Part shown: piece after piece, positions 31,092 through 38,916 of the stretch
Layout of the letters: each line of letters begins with the position of its first letter
How positions within the stretch are numbered: position 1 is the first letter of the stretch
Source: an uncultured Odoribacter sp.
GTDB lineage: Bacteria > Bacteroidota > Bacteroidia > Bacteroidales > Marinifilaceae
DNA length: 38,916 nucleotides
Direction of reading: 5' to 3'
NCBI GenBank assembly: GCA_944321145.1
Contig: CALUKF010000026.1
Span: 1 to 38,916, forward strand
Notes under the pieces: model-generated
What the model was told of the DNA's origin: nothing
Databases searched by the model: none
What the model saw: only the letters and a program-made list of their open reading frames with translations
Program-made: the position numbers and the translations under genes

Positions 31092-32621
31092 TCACTCCCA
31101 CTCAATCGTGGCTGGCGGCTTTGAACTGATGTCATACACTACGCGGTTAATCCCGCGCACATTATTGATAATGCGGTTGGATACCCGTGCCAGGAATTCA
31201 TACGGCAAATGGCACCAGTCGGCAGTCATTCCATCCGTCGACTCCACTGCCCGCAATGCCACCACGTTCTCATACGTCCGTTCGTCGCCCATTACCCCCA
31301 CGCTCTGCACCGGCAACAGGATAACACCCGCCTGCCACACCTTATCATACAACCCTTCCTCCTGCAACATCGAAATGAAAATATGGTCAGCCTCCTGCAA
31401 CAGACGCACCTTCTCTGCCGTAATGTCTCCCAAAATCCGTATCGCCAATCCCGGTCCCGGGAAAGGATGCCGCTTCAGGAACTTGTCCGGCAACCCGAGG
31501 CTTTTGCCCACACGCCGCACCTCATCTTTGAACAACAGGCGCAACGGCTCCACCAACTGCAATTTCATGTAATCCGGAAGACCGCCCACATTGTGATGCG
31601 ACTTGATGGTCTGCGAAGGTCCGTTCACCGACAGCGACTCTATCACGTCGGGATAAATCGTCCCTTGTCCCAACCACTTTGCATCCTTAATCTTTGAAGC
31701 CTCTTGGTCGAATACGTCGATAAACGTGCTCCCGATAATCTTCCGCTTCCGCTCCGGCTCCGTCACTCCTGCCAGCCGGCTCAGGAACAAGTCGCCCGAC
31801 TCCGCTCCCACCACATTCAACCCCAGCTCCTTGTAATTCTCCAGCACGTCGCGATACTCATTCTTACGCAACAGCCCGTTGTCCACGAAAATACACGTCA
31901 ACTGATTACCCACAGCCCGGTGCAGCAACATCGCCGCCACCGTCGAATCCACGCCGCCCGACAGCCCGAGAATCACCCGGTCGCTCCCCAGCTTACGCTT
32001 CAACTCTGCCACCGTCGTCTCCACGAACGAATCCGGCGTCCAACTCTGCGAGCACCCGCAAATGTCCACCACAAAATTCCGCAACAACTCCGTCCCTTCC
32101 GTACTATGGTACACCTCCGGATGGAACTGGATGCCAAACGTCGGCTCGCCCTCGAAAGCATACGCCGCGTTCGCTACATCTGCCGTGCTTGCCAGCACCG
32201 TGCATCCCGCCGGCAAACGCTCAATCGTATCCCCGTGCGACATCCACACCTGCGAGTTCTGGCTGATGCCCTTGAACAGCCGGCACCCATTATTTACATA
32301 CGACAGATTGGCGCGCCCATACTCCCGCTTGTCCGAAGCCTTCACTTCCCCGCCATAACGTTGCGCAAGATACTGCGCCCCAAAACACACGCCGAGCAGC
32401 GGCAGCCGCCCCTTAATTCCTTCCAAATCAGGCTTCGGCGCCGCCTCATCCCGCACGGAATAAGGGCTTCCCGAAAGAATCACCCCCTTCACCGTCTCGT
32501 CCAAAGCCGGATACTTGTTATAAGGATGAATCTCACAATAAACATTCAATTCACGCACCCGCCTCGCAATCAACTGCGTGTACTGCGAGCCAAAGTCCAA
32601 TATCAATATCTTTTCCTGCAT
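31092..32621 (-). CDS. guaA: GMP synthase (glutamine-hydrolysing)
   Basis: The 509-residue enzyme converts XMP to GMP with glutamine as the nitrogen donor. Start at 32621 ([20 protein letters not shown]). The glutaminase triad is Cys79 in [10 protein letters not shown], His167 and Glu169 in GIQFHPEV. The ATP-pyrophosphatase P-loop is [13 protein letters not shown] at about 218-230, and the C-terminal dimer domain ends [15 protein letters not shown], the usual ending. Promoter box at 32645-32652. The next gene (sigma factor) begins 14 bases after the stop. Confidence 0.97.
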   Translation of the reverse strand: MQEKILILDFGSQYTQLIARRVRELNVYCEIHPYNKYPALDETVKGVILSGSPYSVRDEAAPKPDLEGIKGRLPLLGVCFGAQYLAQRYGGEVKASDKREYGRANLSYVNNGCRLFKGISQNSQVWMSHGDTIERLPAGCTVLASTADVANAAYAFEGEPTFGIQFHPEVYHSTEGTELLRNFVVDICGCSQSWTPDSFVETTVAELKRKLGSDRVILGLSGGVDSTVAAMLLHRAVGNQLTCIFVDNGLLRKNEYRDVLENYKELGLNVVGAESGDLFLSRLAGVTEPERKRKIIGSTFIDVFDQEASKIKDAKWLGQGTIYPDVIESLSVNGPSQTIKSHHNVGGLPDYMKLQLVEPLRLLFKDEVRRVGKSLGLPDKFLKRHPFPGPGLAIRILGDITAEKVRLLQEADHIFISMLQEEGLYDKVWQAGVILLPVQSVGVMGDERTYENVVALRAVESTDGMTADWCHLPYEFLARVSNRIINNVRGINRVVYDISSKPPATIEWE

Positions 32622-32644
32622 TGCATTAATTTTGATTTTGCCTG

Positions 32645-32652
32645 CAAAGATA
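32645..32652 (-). promoter_or_regulatory. -7 promoter box of guaA
   Basis: The minus strand reads TATCTTTG, matching TAnnTTTG, 23 bases ahead of the guaA ATG. A CTTG sits 19 bases further upstream as a possible -33 box. Confidence 0.5.
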
Positions 32653-32795
32653 AACATTTACCCCCAAAAACCAAGCCCCTTCCCCGGCAATTTACGCCCT
32701 TTCCCCCTCCAATCCCTATTTCCACCCTGTTTATTCAAAACAAAATAGCACAACAAAACATTTACGGCGGGCAGGGAAACAATTCCCCAAAAACT

Positions 32796-32847
32796 AATTT
32801 CAGGCATCGTTCAGGCGTTTGCGAAACCCTGAACCATGCCTGAAATT
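32796..32847 (-). terminator. Long hairpin downstream of the lipoprotein gene
   Basis: Arms of 20 bases (32796-32815 and 32828-32847, CAGGCAT/ATGCCTG core) match at 19 positions, with a 12-base loop. On the minus strand five T residues follow a few bases after the stem. It is placed where the lipoprotein gene at 32912 would end its transcript, 65 bases past the stop. Confidence 0.6.
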
Positions 32848-32911
32848 ACCATAAAGTATGCCCCAAGTTCTTAGTGGATACTCAAGGGATGTGAATCGAC
32901 ATATTCCCGAA

Positions 32912-33595
32912 TCAGTTCGTGCCGACGGTTATTGAGCGCGAAGCTTTCATCAAGCAAACTTGCCCGTTTACGGCAGCCACCGCAATCCGAACAGTACCAG
33001 AAAGCCCCGAAGGAAGCGTAAGCGTGCCCTCCAATTTGCCATCCTTGTTCGTCGTCTTCAATTCGCCAAGCGAAGCAAAAGTGTTACTGCTTCCAGCCTG
33101 ATACATTAGCACATATCCTTCAGCATTTTCGGACGCGCTCCATGTGCCCGTGACCACCCGCGTCTGGTCATCGTATTTAAGTTCGCCTTCTACCTCAAAA
33201 TCGCCCAACGGCTTGCTAACCTTGAAAAGAATCTGGTTAGAAGCACTCCGGGGAGTCTCCTCAGCCGAAGTTGCTGAAATCGTAAAGATGCCGGAAGTCA
33301 CCGTATCAACAGACGACACATAAATCGCTTCCATATAATAATTACTGGTGTTCGGCACTGCGCTAAACATCACTACGTCATTTTCGAATTTTCCCTGTGC
33401 ACTAGAAATAGGATAATTTCCAACAATGCGAACAACTGGAGTATAACGAGCATTATCCCCAGAACCCGATTGCTGAAGATAATATACATCAGGCACAACC
33501 ATAAAGTCCGGATCAGAAGTTTTCAGGCAAGAAGTCATGCCTGCGGTCAGAACGAGCGCCAAAGCGCAGAGTTTTAAATTTGTCAAAGCTTTCAT
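32912..33595 (-). CDS. Lipoprotein of unknown function with a fibronectin-like C-terminus
   Basis: A 227-residue product, taken from the ATG at 33595 (MKALTNLKLCALALVLTAGMTSC); the much longer frame upstream runs antisense through the porin gene. The lipobox Cys is residue 23. The mature part is beta-rich; the last 100 residues (GTWSASENAEGYVLMYQAG, GTVRIAVAAVNGQ) resemble an Fn3-like sandwich. It has no catalytic motif. The gene diverges from the porin gene across 127 bases. A surface or periplasmic accessory is possible, not shown. Confidence 0.72.
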   Translation of the reverse strand: MKALTNLKLCALALVLTAGMTSCLKTSDPDFMVVPDVYYLQQSGSGDNARYTPVVRIVGNYPISSAQGKFENDVVMFSAVPNTSNYYMEAIYVSSVDTVTSGIFTISATSAEETPRSASNQILFKVSKPLGDFEVEGELKYDDQTRVVTGTWSASENAEGYVLMYQAGSSNTFASLGELKTTNKDGKLEGTLTLPSGLSGTVRIAVAAVNGQVCLMKASRSITVGTN

Positions 33596-33684
33596 ACTTA
33601 AATTGTTTTTAGTGAGTAAAATATTCCCATTATTATTTCGGGCGCGAAGTTGAACATTTTTTCGCAATCTTACAAATAATATGC

Positions 33685-33692
33685 TACTTTTG
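33685..33692 (+). promoter_or_regulatory. -7 promoter box of the porin gene
   Basis: TACTTTTG fits TAnnTTTG and sits 30 bases ahead of the ATG at 33723. The region about 20 bases upstream (TTTTTTCG) could be a weak -33 box. Confidence 0.5.
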
Positions 33693-33722
33693 CAGCCTGA
33701 AAATTTGAAAAATAATAGTGAC

Positions 33723-34901
33723 ATGAAGATTTTGACTTTAACCCTCCTCATGGGGCTTGCCCTCATGCCGGGCATACATGCCCGGGCAGCCGTCGAAGCC
33801 GACAGTGCAGACATGCGCAAAAGCCTCCTCGATGCCGTCGCTCCGACAGCACGTATCCGCAGCCATTTGACCGTTGACCTCAATACCCGATTTGCCCTGC
33901 ATGCCGCGCTGACCGGCGCAGAGGACGGGAAAGCCTCTTTCCGGGCAGACTTCGTACGTCTGCAAGTCACAGGCGACGTCACGGAACGTGTTTTCTTTAA
34001 ATGGTTCCAACGGCTGAACGTCAGCCATACGCCTTGCAGCCTGGACAATCTCCCCTCCTCAATGGACTGCCTTGGAGTGGGATTCCGCATCCGACCCAAT
34101 CTCACGGCGTTTGTGGGCAAACAATATGCAGACTTCGGGGGCTTCGAGTATGATGCCGACCCAGCAGAAGTATACGAGTTTTCGGACTACGGGAATTACA
34201 TGACCTGCTTCCTTGTCGGCGCGAATGTGATATGGGCTGTCTCGCCGCAACACGAACTGCGTTTCCAAATCACAGACGGGCGCAACCATGCAGCCGAAGA
34301 AGCGTTCAGCCCTTTCCCTGCGGACTACCGCGGAGCAAAAGTGCCGCTGAATTACACAGTGAATTGGAACGGCACCCTCCTCAACAGCCGCTTGCTTACG
34401 CGCTGTTCCTTCTCCTTTATCCATGAGGGAGAGGAAGCGAATACCTATTTCCTTGCCCTGGGGGCTGCCTGGCAACAAAATAAATTCCACGCCTATGCAG
34501 ACGCCCTTTATTCTATTGAGGACATTGACAAACTCGGCGTCCTGTCCGAAATTTCCACACTCCAGCCCGAAGGCTGCCGCGCGGAAGACTGCGAATACCT
34601 GTCACTCATCGCCCGGGTCAACTATCGCCCGGCACCGAAACTAAACATCTTCGTGAAAGGGACATACGAAACTTCCTCCATCCGCCGTCCGGGGAACGAC
34701 ATGGAGGAAGGCAAGCAACGCACCGCCGGAGGCTACCAAGGCGGCGTAGAATATTTTCCCACAGGCGAGAACCTGCGCTTTTTCCTCCACTACCACGGCA
34801 AACAAGTGGATTTCACCCCTCGTGCCAGTGCTTTGGGGGCTACCGACTTCCACACGCATAGCCTTTCGGTGGGGCTGGTCTACAAAATCCCGGTCATCTG
34901 A
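33723..34901 (+). CDS. Porin O/P family outer-membrane protein
   Basis: A 392-residue product from the ATG at 33723 (MKILTLTLLMGLALMPGIHARAA, a signal peptide). The remainder has the repeated amphipathic strands of a beta-barrel: FRADFVRLQVTGDV, GVGFRIRPNLTAFVGKQYAD, LRFQITDGRN, LLTRCSFSFIHEG, YLSLIARVNYRPAPKLNIFVKG, and a C-terminal SLSVGLVYKIPVI. The pattern with GKQYADFGGFEYDAD is that of the phosphate-selective porin O/P family in Bacteroidota. Solute unknown. The stop codon lies within the hairpin at 34886-34909. Confidence 0.78.
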   Translation: MKILTLTLLMGLALMPGIHARAAVEADSADMRKSLLDAVAPTARIRSHLTVDLNTRFALHAALTGAEDGKASFRADFVRLQVTGDVTERVFFKWFQRLNVSHTPCSLDNLPSSMDCLGVGFRIRPNLTAFVGKQYADFGGFEYDADPAEVYEFSDYGNYMTCFLVGANVIWAVSPQHELRFQITDGRNHAAEEAFSPFPADYRGAKVPLNYTVNWNGTLLNSRLLTRCSFSFIHEGEEANTYFLALGAAWQQNKFHAYADALYSIEDIDKLGVLSEISTLQPEGCRAEDCEYLSLIARVNYRPAPKLNIFVKGTYETSSIRRPGNDMEEGKQRTAGGYQGGVEYFPTGENLRFFLHYHGKQVDFTPRASALGATDFHTHSLSVGLVYKIPVI

Positions 34902-34909
34902 CCGGGATT
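34886..34909 (+). terminator. Hairpin spanning the porin stop codon
   Basis: A perfect 10-bp stem (AATCCCGGTC with GACCGGGATT, four-base loop) covers the TGA at 34899-34901. There is no T tract behind it, so it may act in mRNA stability or termination without a classical tail. Confidence 0.4.
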
Positions 34910-35651
34910 GAGGGGCATTGTCCGTCCATATCAAACTTCCATCCGAACTCCAAAGGACAGCCAATACATACTTTTGGTTTTCCCCAAGCAAGGCAAGCTT
35001 GCCCACGAGGCAAGCATAAACGTTCACAAAAAATCCATAATTTATTCCTGAAAAGTTCCCAATACCGAGACAAAAACCATACCCCCTCCCTATCCCCTCC
35101 TACCCTCCGCCGCAGGTGTTGCGCACCTGTTGCGCTGCTATTCCGCTCTCCATAGGAAGAGCATCGCAACAACAGCGAAACAGCTCCCAAACACCCCGCG
35201 CCCAAATGCAGGACAGCATGCCGCCACAAGGCAAACTACACATTCTCGCGCCCCACCTCATCAAAACACAACCTGCTCCCCGCCACCTCGCATCCAGCTC
35301 AAAGAACAACAGGGATTCAACTGCCACAACACACCCTTCTCCATTTCATCCCAATCGAAGGAAGATGAGAGAATAATCGGGGATGAATCAAAGGTGCTAC
35401 GGGAACAGACCGGGATCAGAATTTAAACAGACTGGAAATCATACAATTTCCAAATCCTCAATTGTGCAGGTTATGGAAAGATTCCACTAAGGAAACAAAG
35501 CCACGGCGCACTTTGTTGTTCGAGAAGTCCAGCAGGAATATGTCGCGACGCGGTTTGTACCCCTCGATCGCCAGGCAGCCGCTCTGGCAAATCCACACTG
35601 CACCGGAAGCGGCTTCCTTGTGCAGTGTGGAGAGCAAAATAAGTAAAGATA
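34902..35651. other. 750-base gene-free gap with hairpins
   Basis: I find no gene that I can support here. Three inverted repeats stand out. First, CAGGTG-TTGCG-CACCTG at 35113-35129. Second, a 17-base imperfect pair (35128-35144 with 35155-35171, 15 of 17 matching) that shares two bases with the first, so the two can compete. Third, CCACACTGCAC with GTGCAGTGTGG (35593-35603 and 35620-35630) around GGAAGC/GCTTCC, which lies 22 bases past the stop of the next gene and may end its transcript. Confidence 0.5.
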
Positions 35652-37172
35652 TTAGTCAATATCCAATTCTACCGTGTAGGTTTTGCCGGGTTCGAAGTCG
35701 GCATTGTAGACAAGGAGGAAGTTTTCGTCCACGGCAGCTTTCCAATTCTGTCCGGCAGCCAAGCGGGGATTGTTCAGGCGTTCGGGGAAGAAGTAGCTGA
35801 ACGGAAGGTCGAGGACATGCTCTTCCTTGAAGTGGTCGCCTTTCATGCGCTCCAGATTGAAATTGTCTTTGGTGGTAATGGTCACGATGCACTTTTTGCC
35901 CCGGATTTCTGATGTTACGGTGAAGTCGTTCTCTTCAGGGATTTCCTGCAAACGGACATTCCATTTCGGGTCGCCATAATAAGCGAGCACATCGCGGTCG
36001 TGCCAGAAACCTACCTGGTCATTGGTCGGCTCGAAGCCTAAAGAATCGTAGAAAGCCTGCGGAGCTTCAACAAATTCGTTGGCAAGATCGTAATTATAGG
36101 GCATGGTCATCAATTTCGGACTCCATTCGTTGAGTTGGAAAAGGAAATCCTGCTGATTGAGGTAGAATGCCTCTGCTACAGAATAGCGTCCCGGCGTTGT
36201 CACCAAATATTTCAAGCCACCCCAACCGTTACGGCCGTGCCAAGTCGTAACCACGTAGCCCACCATCGTAGCCGCATTGCCGCTGTTCATCCAAGCGATT
36301 GCCATGCTCTCCTTGGTGTTGTTCACATTCGCAATCAGGCAGTTTCCAATCGGGAGATAGACTTTGCGCTTGCCGCTCTCTACCAAATCCTTCGGTCCGT
36401 CGGGGAAATCCATGTAAAGGACACCGTTGCGCGGACGGATGTTGCCAAGAGAGAAGGGCATTTCAAGGTTGCGCTCCGTAGCATGGGCTGCAGTCACAAC
36501 CAAATCGGGATTGTAACGTGCATAAAGGTCATAGAAAGTCTGCATCTCATCCTTCGGGTCAACCATCGTGCGCTCTACGGTGCGTGTATCGCCATGAGAG
36601 AAAGTGTATTGCAGGCGCATTTTTTTCATGGGCAATTGATTGGTAACAATGGTGTCGTCCTTGGACTTCTTTTCACCCCACAAGCCCATTTTATGGTCGT
36701 CAATCCAAGCAAAACGGTCGAACCATTTGCCACTGCTCAACTCTGTAATAGTTGCAACGGCGTCTTTCATGACCAGAGGCTCGGTGCTGTTGTCGACCAT
36801 CTTCATGGCTGCGGCAGCATCGTAACCCGTGATAATCCCCCAAAGGAAATCAGCATAGATGTCGTTGTCCACGCGACGGCTCATTTGGTTCAGGGCAATG
36901 ACGTAATCCCTGCCCAAGTTTTCGGGTTTCTCGACAATCGCCACATAACGCGGACGAAGTTCACGCAATTGGGGCAAAAGCTCTTCCGGTGACTCGTTGT
37001 AAGAGAGAGAAGCTGCCCCATGCTTCTCGACTAATGCCTGCGCCACTTGGTTCCATAAGGAGTCCTCGACAACACTTTTACCGGCAATCACCACGTATTC
37101 ATTGGTTTTCGCAGTTGCTGTGCAACCGACCAATAAGGCGAATGCCCCGACTAATAATAGATTTGTTTTCAT
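35652..37172 (-). CDS. Lipoprotein with caspase/gingipain-like His/Cys arrangement
   Basis: The 506-residue product has a lipobox ending at Cys17 (LLVGC). Residues about 215-345 recall the clan CD (caspase/gingipain C25) fold: a hydrophobic strand ending in His (PDLVVTAAH230), then a second one ending in Cys (VYLPIGNC278), followed by SMAIAWMNSGNAATMVGYV, which matches the helix-strand element after the catalytic Cys. The 48-residue gap between His230 and Cys278 fits that clan. The last 110 residues are beta-rich. Monocistronic by position. I do not know the family; the peptidase reading is an inference from pattern and may be wrong. Confidence 0.7.
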   Translation of the reverse strand: MKTNLLLVGAFALLVGCTATAKTNEYVVIAGKSVVEDSLWNQVAQALVEKHGAASLSYNESPEELLPQLRELRPRYVAIVEKPENLGRDYVIALNQMSRRVDNDIYADFLWGIITGYDAAAAMKMVDNSTEPLVMKDAVATITELSSGKWFDRFAWIDDHKMGLWGEKKSKDDTIVTNQLPMKKMRLQYTFSHGDTRTVERTMVDPKDEMQTFYDLYARYNPDLVVTAAHATERNLEMPFSLGNIRPRNGVLYMDFPDGPKDLVESGKRKVYLPIGNCLIANVNNTKESMAIAWMNSGNAATMVGYVVTTWHGRNGWGGLKYLVTTPGRYSVAEAFYLNQQDFLFQLNEWSPKLMTMPYNYDLANEFVEAPQAFYDSLGFEPTNDQVGFWHDRDVLAYYGDPKWNVRLQEIPEENDFTVTSEIRGKKCIVTITTKDNFNLERMKGDHFKEEHVLDLPFSYFFPERLNNPRLAAGQNWKAAVDENFLLVYNADFEPGKTYTVELDID

Positions 37173-37214
37173 GTTCCTGTATTTTATTAATTAACAACAA
37201 ATTCATTTCGCAGT

Positions 37215-38852
<1,638 letters not shown>

Positions 38853-38857
38853 CTACG

Positions 38858-38888
38858 CAAAGGTAAGTCTTTATTTCATAAAAGCAAG
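38858..38888 (-). promoter_or_regulatory. Promoter of the ABC-F gene
   Basis: On the minus strand, CTTG (38885-38888) is followed after 19 bases by TACCTTTG (38858-38865), close to the Bacteroidota pattern, 29 bases ahead of the start codon. Confidence 0.55.
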
Positions 38889-38916
38889 TGCGCCGGCTGC
38901 TGATTGTTATCCCATC

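Noticed and set aside
31704-32843. Open frame of 379 codons on the plus strand
   Set aside because: Antisense of guaA; no family pattern.
33596-34120. 175-codon N-terminal extension of the lipoprotein frame
   Set aside because: It reads antisense through the porin gene, and the lipoprotein signal peptide starts only at 33595.
34641-35327. Several minus-strand frames behind the porin gene
   Set aside because: Short, overlapping each other, no recognisable domain or start signals.
35462-35800. 112-codon plus-strand frame
   Set aside because: It is largely the complement of the 3' end of the gene at 35652 and has no domain.

Overview
The window looks like chromosome from a member of the Bacteroidales (Bacteroidota). 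The evidence is a SusC/SusD outer-membrane transporter pair under an ECF sigma/FecR-type anti-sigma pair, a DUF3575 protein beside a membrane-anchored AraC regulator, a DUF6266 protein, a porin O/P family protein, and repeated promoter-like sequences of the Bacteroidota form TAnnTTTG with a TTTG-like box about 20 bases upstream. Shine-Dalgarno sequences are mostly absent. G+C looks higher than in typical Bacteroides, so another family of the order is possible; I cannot name the species. No rRNA, tRNA or CRISPR array was seen.

Layout. 1-3.1 kb (minus strand): a DUF3575 outer-membrane-type protein, a membrane AraC regulator, then two gene remnants (an AlbA_2/Schlafen-type ATP-binding protein with an internal deletion and a 13-bp tandem repeat at a frame break, and the first 48 codons of an AAA-ATPase-like protein). 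3.4-5.9 kb: a DUF6266 gene that has lost its stop and reads antisense through an omega-amidase gene, then a PAP2 phosphatase. 5.9-6.5 kb: a DUF559 nuclease gene bracketed by hairpin-rich inverted repeat arms. 6.5-8.9 kb: lipB, lipA and nth. 9-15.9 kb (plus strand): a RelA/SpoT-family gene with a degenerate hydrolase domain, an S9 peptidase and transketolase. 15.9-22 kb (minus): TPR protein, msrC-pepD-marR, a DHH phosphoesterase, a 37-codon lysine-rich gene and an AAA/DUF4143 protein. 22-22.4 kb: a repeat-dense gap. 22.4-31.1 kb (minus): sigma factor, FecR, SusC, SusD and an unfamiliar 637-residue protein ending in a DsbD-like domain. 31.1-38.9 kb: guaA, a lipoprotein divergent from a porin, a gap with hairpins, a lipoprotein with a caspase/gingipain-like His/Cys arrangement, and an ABC-F ATPase.

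How the parts work together. LipA and LipB act in one lipoylation pathway. The sigma factor, FecR protein and the SusC with an N-terminal STN domain form a standard trans-envelope signalling set, so the SusC/SusD/DsbD-like operon is probably induced by its own ligand; there is no glycoside hydrolase in it. MsrC and PepD lie three bases apart.

The best candidate for something undescribed is the repeat system: a bipartite element of about 116-120 bp (5882-6001 and, inverted, 22228-22343), made of two different hairpin arms in inverted orientation, plus single arms at 34-76 and 6427-6478. A DUF559 (PD-(D/E)XK-like) nuclease gene sits exactly between two arms. The layout resembles REPIN/RAYT systems, but with a nuclease of a different family. 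Other points of note are the 13-bp frame-switch tract, the antisense read-through gene, the caspase-like lipoprotein and the 116-bp palindrome at 22043-22158.
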